A stretch of 64,000 nucleotides of DNA, taken from NCBI GenBank assembly GCA_041946825.1, contig JBHGBD010000016.1, positions 1 through 64,000 on the forward strand, given 5' to 3'. Positions 1 through 8,336 of this stretch are shown piece after piece; positions within the stretch are counted from its first letter, which is position 1, and each line of letters starts with the position of its first letter. A program made the position numbers and the translations under genes. Source of the stretch: CAZTHM01 sp041946825. GTDB lineage: Bacteria > Acidobacteriota > Terriglobia > UBA7540. Below the pieces are notes generated by a model. The model ran no database searches, had not been told where the DNA came from, and saw nothing but the letters and a program-made list of their open reading frames with translations.

Positions 1-54
1 AAGGCAGAAGGCAGAAGGCAGAAGGCAGAAGGCAGAAGGCAGAAGGCAGAAGGC
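1..54. repeat. Perfect AAGGCAG heptamer array
   Basis: About 7.7 perfect head-to-tail copies of AAGGCAG start at the window edge, so the array may extend further left. It is one of the two near-perfect members of a family of 7-base-period arrays found in many spacers of this window. It lies upstream of nuoJ. Confidence 0.95.
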
Positions 55-93
55 ATCTCTCCTTCGAGGAGCCTTCTATTGAAATAGGCTTTT

Positions 94-149
94 GCTGAAA
101 GCTGACAGCTGAGAGCTACTGGCCACCGGGAACTGACGACTGGCAACTG
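94..149. repeat. Degenerate heptamer array upstream of nuoJ
   Basis: Eight consecutive 7-mers drift from GCTGAAA/GCTGACA/GCTGAGA through GGAACTG to ACGACTG and GCAACTG. The array ends two bases before the GTG start of nuoJ. Confidence 0.8.
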
Positions 150-151
150 TT

Positions 152-667
152 GTGAACATGCTTCCACAAATCGCGTTTTTCTTTCTCGCTGCGGTGGCGC
201 TGATTTCGGGCGTCATGGTCATCACACGGCGCAACGCCGTCCATAGTGTGATCTGGCTGATCGTGGCTCTGTTTTCTGTGGCCGGCGTGTTTCTGATGCT
301 GAACGCGCAGTTCCTTTTCGCCGTGCAGATCATTCTCTACGTCGGCGGCATCATGGTCTTGTTCCTGTTCGTCGTGATGCTGGTGAATCTCGACGTTTCG
401 CTCAAACAGGCGCAATTCAGCCGCCAGTGGCACGTGGGCTTGGCGACCGCGGTCATTCTGCTCGCGGAGTTGGTGTACGGGGTCTACCAGGGCCATCGGG
501 CGTTTGCGCTCGCCGAAGCCGCTGCCGGGCCTGTTCCTTTGAAGAACACCGAAGCTGTGGCCTTGGCCCTCTATCAGGATTACATGCTTCCGGTCGAGAT
601 TGCCTCGATCCTGTTGCTGGTGGCGATGGTGGGCGCGGTCATCATGGCCAAAAGGAAGTTCGAATGA
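152..667 (+). CDS. nuoJ: NADH-quinone oxidoreductase subunit J (first set)
   Basis: Membrane subunit of respiratory complex I, part of the proton-translocating arm next to NuoK and NuoH. The 171-residue product is almost wholly hydrophobic, with about five predicted membrane helices, and carries the typical NuoJ stretch QIILYVGGIMVLFLFVVML around residues 60-78. GTG at 152 or ATG at 158 can serve as start; both directly follow a repeat array, and no clear ribosome binding site is visible. The stop overlaps the nuoK start by ATGA, indicating translational coupling. A second nuoJ lies at 13.7-14.2 kb on the other strand. Genes upstream of this one are outside the window. Confidence 0.93.
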   Translation: MNMLPQIAFFFLAAVALISGVMVITRRNAVHSVIWLIVALFSVAGVFLMLNAQFLFAVQIILYVGGIMVLFLFVVMLVNLDVSLKQAQFSRQWHVGLATAVILLAELVYGVYQGHRAFALAEAAAGPVPLKNTEAVALALYQDYMLPVEIASILLLVAMVGAVIMAKRKFE

Positions 668-966
668 TTCCGACGCACTATTACCTGTTTCTGGGCGCGG
701 GACTTTTCACCATTGGGGTGGTCGGGGTCCTTACGCGCCGGAACGTCATCGTCATTCTGATGTCGATCGAGCTGATTCTGAACGCGGTCAACATCAACCT
801 GGTCGCCTTCTCGGATCACCTGCGCTCAATCGACGGCCAGATCTTCGCGATCTTTGTGATTACCGACGCCGCGGCGGAAGCGGCCGTCGGCCTGGGCCTG
901 ATCATCGCGCTTTTCCGCAACAAGGAAACGGTGAACGCGGATGAGATTGACCTTTTGAAATGGTGA
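664..966 (+). CDS. nuoK: NADH-quinone oxidoreductase subunit K (first set)
   Basis: Small membrane subunit of complex I, 100 residues with three predicted helices, the normal length for NuoK. The two buried glutamates needed for proton pumping in the family are present at positions 36 (in MSIELILNAVN) and 72 (in TDAAAEAAVG), the same numbering as the E. coli protein. The ATG at 664 overlaps the nuoJ stop. An open frame continues upstream of this ATG but only covers nuoJ out of frame, so the internal ATG is chosen. It shares an operon with nuoJ and nuoL. Confidence 0.96.
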   Translation: MIPTHYYLFLGAGLFTIGVVGVLTRRNVIVILMSIELILNAVNINLVAFSDHLRSIDGQIFAIFVITDAAAEAAVGLGLIIALFRNKETVNADEIDLLKW

Positions 967-1003
967 AGCCGAAGCAGAGCCCGATAATGAGACGGTTTTT
1001 GCA

Positions 1004-1038
1004 CTTTATCCTTTAGCCTTTACACCTTAACCTTTTGG
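1004..1038. repeat. Degenerate heptamer array upstream of nuoL
   Basis: Five 7-mers in a row: CTTTATC, CTTTAGC, CTTTACA, CCTTAAC, CTTTTGG. They fill most of the nuoK-nuoL spacer and end six bases before the nuoL ATG. Confidence 0.75.
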
Positions 1039-1044
1039 TCGATC

Positions 1045-3078
1045 ATGCTTGACCACATCTGGTTAGTACCGTTGCTTCCCGCGCTGGGCGCGTTGATCCA
1101 GCTTTTGTGGGGGCGCAAGCTCTCGAACAAGTATGTGACGGCAGTGTCGGTTGGCCTTCCCGGCATTTCGTTCGCCTGGGCGGTTGGCTGTTTCTTCCAG
1201 TTCCTTTCGCTGCCCGAAGAAGCTCATCACGTCTTCACCAAAGTCCTCTACACGTGGCTGCCAGCGGGAGCGTTCCATCTGACTGACGGTACTCTCGCGC
1301 AGTTCAGTGTGGATGTCGGTTTCCAACTGGATCCGCTTTCGGTGGTCATGGTGCTGGTGGTGACGGGCGTCGGGTTTCTGATTCACGTCTACTCGATCGG
1401 TTACATGGGCCACGAGGGCGGGTATTACCGCTTCTTCGGCTACCTGAACCTCTTCATGTTTTCGATGCTTGTGCTGGTCCTCGCGGACAATTACCTGATG
1501 ATGTTCGTGGGCTGGGAAGGCGTCGGTCTGTGCTCTTATCTGCTCATTGGCTTCTATTTTCACCGCAAGTCGGCTTCGGACGCGGGAAAGAAAGCATTCA
1601 TTGTCAACCGCATCGGGGACGCCGGGTTTCTGCTGGGCGTTATGTTGATTGCGGTGACGTTTGGCAGCCTCAACTACCTCCAGGTGACCGAGGCGGCGCG
1701 AAGCGGGCGTTTCCAAGTCAGTGATGCGGTCATCACCGCGATCTGCGTCATGCTGTTTGTGGGCGCGACAGGGAAGTCGGCGCAGATCCCGTTGTACGTG
1801 TGGCTGCCCGACGCGATGGAAGGCCCGACGCCGGTCAGCGCCCTGATCCACGCAGCCACGATGGTGACCGCGGGCGTCTATATGGTGGCGCGCTCGAACG
1901 CGCTCTTTATCCTGGCCCCTGCGGCGATGGGGCTGGTGGCGGGTATCGGCGCGGCAACGGCGATTTGGGCGGCGTCCATCGGTTTGGTGCAAAACGATAT
2001 CAAGCGCGTGCTGGCGTACTCCACCGTGAGCCAGTTAGGGTACATGTTCCTGGCCTGCGGCGTGGGAGCGTTCGGCGCGGGCGTGTTCCATCTGATGACT
2101 CACGCGTTCTTCAAGGCGCTCCTGTTCCTCGGTTCGGGCAGCGTCATCCACGCCATGTCGGGCGAGCAGGACATGCGCAAGATGGGCGCATTGTGGGCAA
2201 AGATCCCCACCACGGCCAAAACCATGCTGGTCGGAACACTTGCCATCAGCGGCGCGCCTTTGCTTTCCGGTTTCTTCAGTAAGGATGAAATTCTCTGGCA
2301 GTCATTCGCCAGTCCGTACGGGAACAAGCTCCTGTGGCTGGTTGCCGTCGCGACCGCGGGGCTGACCGCGTTCTATATGTTCCGGCTCTTTTTCATGACA
2401 TTCGCGGGTAATTCACGCGTCGCGCACGAGGTGGAGCATCATATCCACGAATCGCCGCGCGCGATGACCGTGCCGCTGGTGATTCTTGCTGCCGGCGCCG
2501 TCGCAGCCGGGTGGATCGGCTGGCCGAAAGTCATCGGCGGCTCGAACCACTTCGAACAATTTCTCGAACCGATTTTCGAGAACCCCGCAGTGCGCCCAGG
2601 CGCGGAGCACACCTGGAGCCTGGAATTCGGTTTGATGCTGTTTTCGGTGCTGGTCGCGGTGGCGGGCTTCTACATCGCCTACCGGTGGTATGTCCAGCGT
2701 CCGGGAATTCCCGAGCGCGTGGCTGCCGCAGCAGGCCCGGTTTACCGGACCGTTCTGAACAAGTATTACGTGGACGAACTCTACGACGCGCTTTTCGTGA
2801 ACCGCGTGAAGGATATCGGCAATGCCGCAGGGGCATTCGACCTGGCGGTGATCGACGGCGGGGTCAACGGCGCGGGCTGGACAACGCGCATGACGGCGGA
2901 GGCCTCGCGCCTCTGGGACCTCTGGGTCATCGACGGCCTGGTAAATGTCCTGGCTTTTGTGACGAAGGTCCTGAGCTATCCAGCACGCATTCTCCAAACC
3001 GGCGTCGTACAAACTTACGCGTGGTTCATCGTGCTGGGCGTGCTGGTGTTCATGGGGTATTACTTGTTTCACTTCTGA
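1045..3078 (+). CDS. nuoL: NADH-quinone oxidoreductase subunit L (first set)
   Basis: Largest antiporter-like membrane subunit of complex I, 677 residues. It shows the family signatures GWEGVGLCSYLLIGFY (about residues 155-170, with the key glutamate) and GKSAQIPLYVWLPDAMEGP followed by ALIHAATMVTAGVY (pumping lysine and proton half-channel). The C-terminal third holds the lateral helix, with HHIHESP after the last antiporter-type helices. A paralogue of 647 residues is encoded on the opposite strand at 11.4-13.4 kb. The spacer to nuoK carries a heptamer array, and no strong ribosome binding site is visible. Confidence 0.97.
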   Translation: MLDHIWLVPLLPALGALIQLLWGRKLSNKYVTAVSVGLPGISFAWAVGCFFQFLSLPEEAHHVFTKVLYTWLPAGAFHLTDGTLAQFSVDVGFQLDPLSVVMVLVVTGVGFLIHVYSIGYMGHEGGYYRFFGYLNLFMFSMLVLVLADNYLMMFVGWEGVGLCSYLLIGFYFHRKSASDAGKKAFIVNRIGDAGFLLGVMLIAVTFGSLNYLQVTEAARSGRFQVSDAVITAICVMLFVGATGKSAQIPLYVWLPDAMEGPTPVSALIHAATMVTAGVYMVARSNALFILAPAAMGLVAGIGAATAIWAASIGLVQNDIKRVLAYSTVSQLGYMFLACGVGAFGAGVFHLMTHAFFKALLFLGSGSVIHAMSGEQDMRKMGALWAKIPTTAKTMLVGTLAISGAPLLSGFFSKDEILWQSFASPYGNKLLWLVAVATAGLTAFYMFRLFFMTFAGNSRVAHEVEHHIHESPRAMTVPLVILAAGAVAAGWIGWPKVIGGSNHFEQFLEPIFENPAVRPGAEHTWSLEFGLMLFSVLVAVAGFYIAYRWYVQRPGIPERVAAAAGPVYRTVLNKYYVDELYDALFVNRVKDIGNAAGAFDLAVIDGGVNGAGWTTRMTAEASRLWDLWVIDGLVNVLAFVTKVLSYPARILQTGVVQTYAWFIVLGVLVFMGYYLFHF

Positions 3079-3120
3079 GATTTTGGATTTTTGATTTTGG
3101 ATTTTGGACTGGAGACTGGC
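3079..3120. repeat. Heptamer array after nuoL (GATTTTG type)
   Basis: Six 7-mers: GATTTTG, GATTTTT, GATTTTG, GATTTTG, GACTGGA, GACTGGC. The array begins immediately after the nuoL stop codon. Confidence 0.85.
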
Positions 3121-3151
3121 GAGGTATTCGTAATGGTGGCTTTAGCGGGTT

Positions 3152-3186
3152 GTTGACTGCCGACTGTTGACTGTCAACTGTGAACT
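3152..3186. repeat. Heptamer array upstream of nuoM (GTTGACT type)
   Basis: Five 7-mers: GTTGACT, GCCGACT, GTTGACT, GTCAACT, GTGAACT. They end 15 bases before the nuoM ATG. With the array at 3079-3120 they make up most of the nuoL-nuoM spacer. Confidence 0.85.
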
Positions 3187-3201
3187 GCTCTACCGAGGTC
3201 A

Positions 3202-4821
3202 ATGATGGAATTCTTTGAGAAGCACATTCTAACAATCATTCTCTTCACGCCGGTGGCGGGGATTTTTCCCCTCCTCTTCATTCCCGGCGAGAACAAGAAG
3301 GCCATCCGATGGTGGAGCAACATCATCATGTTCGTGGGCTTCCTCGTCTCGCTTCCACTGGTGTTCATGTTTTCGGCGACGGACCCCGACCAGCAGTTCA
3401 AGTTTATTGAGCAGTACGACTGGATTCCTTCCATCGGCGCGCAGTATCACCTGGGCATCGACGGCATCAGCTTCCTGCTGATTATGCTGACGACAGTCCT
3501 CGGCTTCCTGTCAGTGCTCTCTTCCTGGACCGCGATCGAGGAGCGGACGAAAGAATACTACGCGATGTTCCTGCTTCTCCAGGCGGGCATGCTGGGCGTT
3601 TTCATGTCGCTGGACTTTTTCCTCTTCTACGTCTTCTGGGAAGTGATGCTGGTTCCGATGTACTTCATCATCGGGGTCTGGGGCGGCCCGCGGAAGCTTT
3701 ATGCCGCGATCAAGTTCTTCCTGTACACCTTAGCCGGTTCGGTGCTGATGCTTCTCGGAATTCTGACCCTCTATTTCCGCTATCATTCCGACACCGGGAT
3801 TTACACCTTCAATCTGATAGACCTGATGAAGCACGCCAACTCCTGGCCGCTTAATATGCAGATTTGGGTGTTCGTCGCGTTTGCCATCGGCTTTGCGATC
3901 AAGGTGCCGATGTTCCCGTTCCATACCTGGCTCCCGGATGCTCACGTCGAGGCGCCCACGGCGGGTTCGGTGATCCTTGCCGGAGTCCTGCTGAAAATGG
4001 GAACGTACGGTTTCATTCGCTTCTCGCTGCCCCTGCTGCCGCAGGCGAGCTCACATCCCACGGTTGTCAAATGGATGGTCGTGCTGTCGATCATCGCCAT
4101 CATTTACGGCGCCCTCGTCTCGCTGATGCAGCGCGACATGAAGAAGCTGATCGCGTATTCCTCGGTCAGCCACCTGGGCTTCTGCACGCTGGGCATCTTT
4201 GCGCTCAATCCGCACGGGCTGTCCGGCAGCGTGATCCAGCAGATTAACCACGGGATCTCAACCGGCGCGCTGTTTTTGATTGTCGGCCTGATTTACGAGC
4301 GGCGGCATACGCGCGAGATCAAGGAATTCGGCGGGCTCTCCAATGTGATGCCGGTTTACGCCACACTCTTCATGATCGTCATGCTTTCTTCCATCGGCCT
4401 GCCGTTGCTGAACGGCTTCATCGGAGAATTCACGATTCTCCAGGGAGCCTTCGAAGTGAATTGGCGCTGGGCGGCCTGGGCGGTGAGCGGAATCGTTCTG
4501 GGCGCGGCTTACATGCTCTGGCTTTACCAGCGCACCATGTTCGGCACGTGCGATAACCCCAAGAATCAGGTTTTGAAAGATCTGAACTTTCGCGAAATCA
4601 TGACGCTGGTTCCGCTGGTGATTTGGGCCTTTTGGATCGGCCTTTACCCCAAGCCGTATTTCAAGGTCCTGGAGAAGCCGGTCACGGAAATCGTCCGACA
4701 GGTTAATGCGGGTTTCGCTCCCACGAATGCCGCAATAACACCGGCGACGCGACCACCCGCTTCCCCGGCGGCTGAACGCGTGCCGGGCGCGGTGACCCCC
4801 GCTCCGGGAGTAGCGCACTGA
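3202..4821 (+). CDS. nuoM: NADH-quinone oxidoreductase subunit M (first set)
   Basis: Antiporter-like proton-pumping subunit of complex I, 539 residues with about 14 predicted membrane helices. Family signatures are FWEVMLVPMYFIIGVWGG (the conserved glutamate near residue 150) and KVPMFPFHTWLPDAHVEAPT (pumping lysine), followed by AGVLLKMGTYGF and the LxAYSSVSHLG type helix. The last ~35 residues are an Ala/Pro-rich tail that the paralogue at 9.8-11.4 kb lacks. The stop codon overlaps the nuoN start (TGATG), so the two are probably co-translated. Confidence 0.97.
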   Translation: MMEFFEKHILTIILFTPVAGIFPLLFIPGENKKAIRWWSNIIMFVGFLVSLPLVFMFSATDPDQQFKFIEQYDWIPSIGAQYHLGIDGISFLLIMLTTVLGFLSVLSSWTAIEERTKEYYAMFLLLQAGMLGVFMSLDFFLFYVFWEVMLVPMYFIIGVWGGPRKLYAAIKFFLYTLAGSVLMLLGILTLYFRYHSDTGIYTFNLIDLMKHANSWPLNMQIWVFVAFAIGFAIKVPMFPFHTWLPDAHVEAPTAGSVILAGVLLKMGTYGFIRFSLPLLPQASSHPTVVKWMVVLSIIAIIYGALVSLMQRDMKKLIAYSSVSHLGFCTLGIFALNPHGLSGSVIQQINHGISTGALFLIVGLIYERRHTREIKEFGGLSNVMPVYATLFMIVMLSSIGLPLLNGFIGEFTILQGAFEVNWRWAAWAVSGIVLGAAYMLWLYQRTMFGTCDNPKNQVLKDLNFREIMTLVPLVIWAFWIGLYPKPYFKVLEKPVTEIVRQVNAGFAPTNAAITPATRPPASPAAERVPGAVTPAPGVAH

Positions 4822-6302
4822 TGTGGAGCACATTCTTTCAACGCGGTGATTACGTCGCCATTACGCCCGAAATCGTGGTGACGATGTTCGGCCTGGGGAT
4901 TCTGCTCATTGATTTCCTCATCAAAGAGAAGCGTGATCGCTACTTGAACGCTGTCACGGCGCTGATCGGCCTGACGATGGCGGGCGTGCAGCTCCTGCGG
5001 TTCTGGCGTGGAGGCCTGCTTCCCATTCCCTACAGCGGATTCGGCGGAAGCCTCGCGGTCGATACGTTCGCCATCTACTTCAAGCTGATCATTCTCGCCG
5101 CGACCGCGCTCGTTGTGTTGCTCTCGGCAAAATACCTGGAGACCGAAGACGCTCACTTTGGAGAATATTACGCGCTCCTGCTTTTCTCGGCCGTGGGAAT
5201 GATGTTCATGGCGTCGGGACGGGATTTGATCGTTCTCTTCATCGCTCTCGAACTGATGGCCCTTTGCGAGTACGTGCTGACCGGTTTCCTGCGGGGGAAT
5301 CGTCGCTCGAACGAAGCGGCGATGAAGTTTTTCCTGTTGGGCGCGTTTTCTTCGGGGTTGCTCCTCTACGGGATGTCGCTCCTTTACGGACTGAGCAACT
5401 CAACCAATTTGGCGGTGATCGCCCAGCGGCTGGCGGACCGGCCCTCTCCCGATGCGCTCTCGTGGATGGCGATGATCACCCTGCTGGCGGGGTTGTTTTT
5501 CAAGATCGCGGCGGTTCCGTTTCATCAATGGACGCCCGACGCCTATGAAGGCGCCCCCACCTCCATCACCGCATTCATCTCCGTCGCGCCGAAGGCCGCA
5601 TCGTTCGCGATCCTGATCCGGATCCTGGTGGCGGGGCTCTGGCCGATGCGCGCCGAGTGGCAGGCCTTAATGGTCGGCGTGGCCATCGCGACCATGACGC
5701 TGGGCAACCTCGCGGCCATCACGCAGACCAACATCAAGCGCTTCTTCGGCTACTCCACGATTTCGCACGTCGGATATTTGTTGCTGGGATTAATCGCCGC
5801 AGCCGACGGCAATCCGGAAGGCCTCTCGGCAGTTGCGATCTATCTTCTCGTGTACGCTTTTATGAACCTGGGCGCCTTCACGGTCATTCTGATGATGCGG
5901 CGCAAGGAGATCATCGGAGACGAGATCGATGACCTCTCCGGACTGATGGCGCGCGCGCCGGGGCCGGCGATCCTGATGCTGATTTTCCTCCTGTCGCTTG
6001 CCGGTATTCCACCCACGGCGGGTTTTATCGGGAAGTATTTCATATTTCTTTCGCTGGTCCAGACCGGGCATTATTCGCTGGCCGTCCTGGCTGTCGCCTA
6101 TGCGGTCGTGGCGCTGTACTATTACTTCCGAATTGTCGTTGCGATGTTCATGAAGAAGGTGCCGGACGCCATTCCTCTGGCCACGGGCACGGGTTTGACG
6201 GTGGCCTTGGGCGTGACGCTTAGCCTGACGCTGATTGTGGGGATTTATCCCGAGCCTTTCATCGTCATGGCGCGCGAGGCGGTCCGGCCGTTCTTTTCTT
6301 AG
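4821..6302 (+). CDS. nuoN: NADH-quinone oxidoreductase subunit N (first set)
   Basis: Third antiporter-like membrane subunit of complex I, 493 residues. The typical NuoN segments ELMALCEYVLTGF, NEAAMKFFLLGAFSSG and FKIAAVPFHQWTPDAYEGAP are present, as is the GYSTISHVGYLLLG helix. The ATG overlaps the nuoM stop. It is the last nuo gene of the plus-strand set; twelve bases downstream the ATP synthase genes begin, so respiratory and ATP synthase membrane parts may share one transcript. Confidence 0.97.
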   Translation: MWSTFFQRGDYVAITPEIVVTMFGLGILLIDFLIKEKRDRYLNAVTALIGLTMAGVQLLRFWRGGLLPIPYSGFGGSLAVDTFAIYFKLIILAATALVVLLSAKYLETEDAHFGEYYALLLFSAVGMMFMASGRDLIVLFIALELMALCEYVLTGFLRGNRRSNEAAMKFFLLGAFSSGLLLYGMSLLYGLSNSTNLAVIAQRLADRPSPDALSWMAMITLLAGLFFKIAAVPFHQWTPDAYEGAPTSITAFISVAPKAASFAILIRILVAGLWPMRAEWQALMVGVAIATMTLGNLAAITQTNIKRFFGYSTISHVGYLLLGLIAAADGNPEGLSAVAIYLLVYAFMNLGAFTVILMMRRKEIIGDEIDDLSGLMARAPGPAILMLIFLLSLAGIPPTAGFIGKYFIFLSLVQTGHYSLAVLAVAYAVVALYYYFRIVVAMFMKKVPDAIPLATGTGLTVALGVTLSLTLIVGIYPEPFIVMAREAVRPFFS

Positions 6303-6314
6303 CCAGGAGGAAAC

Positions 6315-6581
6315 GTGGCCCCCAGCGGGGGCAAGAAGCCGGACCTCTGGGCGAAAGTAGCTTTCTATTCCAGCCTGGGCTTTATCCTTCCCGGGGCGTT
6401 GGTGGGGGGCTTGGCGCTCGGCTGGTTTCTTGACGAGAAGCTACATTCCAAGCCGCTATTGACCCTGCTCTTAGCCGGCTTGGGAGCAGTGGCGGGATTC
6501 GTTGAGATCCTGCGCTTGATCGCGCGCGAGGAAAGACGTGAAGCTGGAAACAATGCCGGTAAGCGAAGCCAGCCGCGCTGA
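6315..6581 (+). CDS. AtpZ/AtpI family protein
   Basis: Small membrane protein of 88 residues with two hydrophobic helices (about 13-37 and 44-66) and charged ends. It matches the AtpZ-like family (F0F1 ATPase-associated gene 1 type) that often precedes atpI-atpB; its role in ATP synthase assembly or Mg2+ supply is known only in part. The GTG start has a good AGGAGG Shine-Dalgarno six bases upstream. The 3' end overlaps the next gene by 44 bases. Confidence 0.75.
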   Translation: MAPSGGKKPDLWAKVAFYSSLGFILPGALVGGLALGWFLDEKLHSKPLLTLLLAGLGAVAGFVEILRLIAREERREAGNNAGKRSQPR

Positions 6582-6939
6582 GGCTCGCCTCCCACGATGG
6601 ATGATCGGCCTGACGGGGCTGACCGCCGCGGCCGCGTTGGCTGCCGGCCAGCCACGGTTCGCCGCTGGGTTCATTCTCGGCGCCGGTTTGGCATTGGTGA
6701 ACTATTTTTGGCTGCATCAAGCGATTGAGCACCTTATGGGGGCGCACTCGGCAGGCGTTCCGAAGCTTCTCGTCGCCAAGTTTTTGCTGCGCTATCCGCT
6801 GCTGATCGGCGGCGTTTATCTGCTCTATCGGACAGGATGGATCAGTCTTCCGGGGCTTCTGGCTGGACTCTTCGTTCCGGTCGGTGGCGTGCTCATCGAA
6901 TCGCTCATCCAGATTCGTGACGGGCTGCGCAATTCGTAG
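6538..6939 (+). CDS. ATP synthase subunit I-like membrane protein
   Basis: A 133-residue protein with four hydrophobic segments, fitting the AtpI (ATP synthase protein I) group that assists c-ring assembly. The position between an AtpZ-like gene and atpB supports this assignment; sequence conservation in the family is low, so it rests mostly on topology and context. The GTG start at 6538 lies inside the preceding gene; ATG at 6553 is an alternative. Confidence 0.7.
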   Translation: MKLETMPVSEASRAEARLPRWMIGLTGLTAAAALAAGQPRFAAGFILGAGLALVNYFWLHQAIEHLMGAHSAGVPKLLVAKFLLRYPLLIGGVYLLYRTGWISLPGLLAGLFVPVGGVLIESLIQIRDGLRNS

Positions 6940-6950
6940 CGATTTCGCTG

Positions 6951-6978
6951 GACCTCTGGCAACTGGCTTCTGGCAACT
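6951..6978. repeat. Heptamer array upstream of atpB
   Basis: Four 7-mers: GACCTCT, GGCAACT, GGCTTCT, GGCAACT. They fill the atpI-atpB spacer and end five bases before the atpB ATG, leaving no recognisable ribosome binding site. Confidence 0.8.
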
Positions 6979-6983
6979 GACAT

Positions 6984-7718
6984 ATGGAACACGAACTCTG
7001 GTTCACGGCTTTGTTGAACAAAATGCTCGCGGGGGTGGTTTCTCCACTGCTTGCCGCTATCGGTTATGCGCCTGCGGACGCAGCGCATCCGGTCCCCAAC
7101 TACGTGGCGATGGAGATCTTCGTCATGCTGGTGATTTTCGTTGGCGCACTCGCCCTGAGAAGCTGCCTTTCGGTCGAGAATCCCGGCAAGCTACAGCATG
7201 CCATGGAAGTCGTCGTGGAATTTGTACAGAGCCTGACCGACGAGATTATCGGCCACGGCGGGCGGCGATACGCCGCCATGATCGCCACGCTGGGAATCTT
7301 CATCGCTCTCTGCAATCTATTGGGATTGGTTCCGACTCTTGCTACTCCTACGGCCAGTATCCAGGTAACCCTGGGATGCGCGGTTGCCGCCTTCCTCTAT
7401 TACAACTTCCATGGTTTCCGGCAGCACGGGCTGGTCGGCTACCTGAAACACCTGTGCGGGCCGATGATGGCGATCGCGATTATCATGTTTCCCATAGAAG
7501 TGGTGGGGAACTTCGGGCGGCTGCTTTCTCTCAGCGTCCGTCTTTATGCCAACATGATGGTGGGCGACTTGCTGGAGAAGGTCTTTGGCGGGCTGGTCCC
7601 CATCCTCGTACCTGCGGCGTTCATGGCCTTACACGTGTTCGTTTCGCTCTTGCAGGCCTACGTCTTCATGTTGCTGCCGGCGGTGTATATCAGCATGGCC
7701 GTGGCGGAAGAACACTGA
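6984..7718 (+). CDS. atpB: ATP synthase F0 subunit a
   Basis: Membrane stator subunit that forms the two ion half-channels facing the c-ring, 244 residues with five to six predicted helices. The essential arginine is in the signature LLSLSVRLYANMMVGDLL in the second half, and the C-terminal helix ends with AYVFMLLPAVYISMAVAEEH, as in other a subunits. It is followed by atpE after a 256-base spacer full of heptamer repeats. No atpF, atpH, atpA, atpG, atpD or atpC follow, so the ATP synthase genes are split. Confidence 0.96.
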   Translation: MEHELWFTALLNKMLAGVVSPLLAAIGYAPADAAHPVPNYVAMEIFVMLVIFVGALALRSCLSVENPGKLQHAMEVVVEFVQSLTDEIIGHGGRRYAAMIATLGIFIALCNLLGLVPTLATPTASIQVTLGCAVAAFLYYNFHGFRQHGLVGYLKHLCGPMMAIAIIMFPIEVVGNFGRLLSLSVRLYANMMVGDLLEKVFGGLVPILVPAAFMALHVFVSLLQAYVFMLLPAVYISMAVAEEH

Positions 7719-7722
7719 AGGG

Positions 7723-7757
7723 CAGAATTCAGAAGTCAGGAGTCAGAATTCAGAATA
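7723..7757. repeat. Heptamer array (CAGAANN), left arm of a mirror pair
   Basis: Five 7-mers: CAGAATT, CAGAAGT, CAGGAGT, CAGAATT, CAGAATA. Its reverse complement matches the TTCTGNN array at 7830-7864, so the two can pair across a 72-base core. The atpB-atpE spacer (7719-7974) holds nothing else recognisable. Confidence 0.9.
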
Positions 7758-7829
7758 ACAGACGTGCGACTGCCTTTTTCGCATTTGCTTGCCGATAGCG
7801 GATAGGCACGGAATTCTTCACGCCCTTCA

Positions 7830-7864
7830 TTCTGGCTTCTGAATTCTGACTTCTGAATTCTGGT
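7830..7864. repeat. Heptamer array (TTCTGNN), right arm of a mirror pair
   Basis: Five 7-mers: TTCTGGC, TTCTGAA, TTCTGAC, TTCTGAA, TTCTGGT. It is the complementary-strand version of the array at 7723-7757 and lies upstream of atpE. Confidence 0.9.
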
Positions 7865-7974
7865 TCTACCCGTCAGCGTGAGTCCTGCCTGCAAGAGGGA
7901 TGGCGGGAAACCACCTCCTGGCGGAATTCATGGGAGGCTGGCCCGGTCCGTCGGACCAGTCTAGAGGAGGGGTT

Positions 7975-8310
7975 GTGAGAAAGTACGTTGGGATGTTCAT
8001 GACACTGCTCGGAGCACTTTTGGTGGCGGCTCCGGTGTTTGCCCAGGCCGAGCCTGGAAAAGCCGCCTCGAGCGGAATGGATACCGCTACGTGGGTGGCC
8101 ATCACTTCGGGGTTCGCCATGGCGATCGCTTCCGCGGCGTGCGGCTACGCACAGTCGAAGGCAACGGCCGCGGCATGCGAAGGGTTGGCGCGCAATCCCG
8201 GGGCCAGGCCCGGCATTCAGTTCTCGCTCATTCTGGCGCTGGTGCTGATTGAGTCGATGGCGTTGTACACCTTCGCCATCATCTTCGCCAAAGTTACGAT
8301 TCCTTCGTAA
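7975..8310 (+). CDS. atpE: ATP synthase F0 subunit c, with Na+-type binding residues
   Basis: Rotor ring subunit. With the GTG at 7975 (GAGGAGG Shine-Dalgarno four bases upstream) the product has 111 residues: a signal-peptide-like helix (about 1-24, ending VFAQA), then two membrane helices joined by the polar loop ARNPGARPG. A gap-free alignment to the Ilyobacter tartaricus c subunit, recalled from memory, places Gln60, Glu93, Ser94 and Tyr98 on its Na+ ligands Gln32, Glu65, Ser66 and Tyr70. A longer in-frame reading from 7900 exists, but it lacks this binding site and adds an implausible N-terminus. An intrinsic terminator follows. Confidence 0.93.
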   Translation: MRKYVGMFMTLLGALLVAAPVFAQAEPGKAASSGMDTATWVAITSGFAMAIASAACGYAQSKATAAACEGLARNPGARPGIQFSLILALVLIESMALYTFAIIFAKVTIPS

Positions 8311-8336
8311 CTTTGATTCACTGGAGTTTCACTTCC

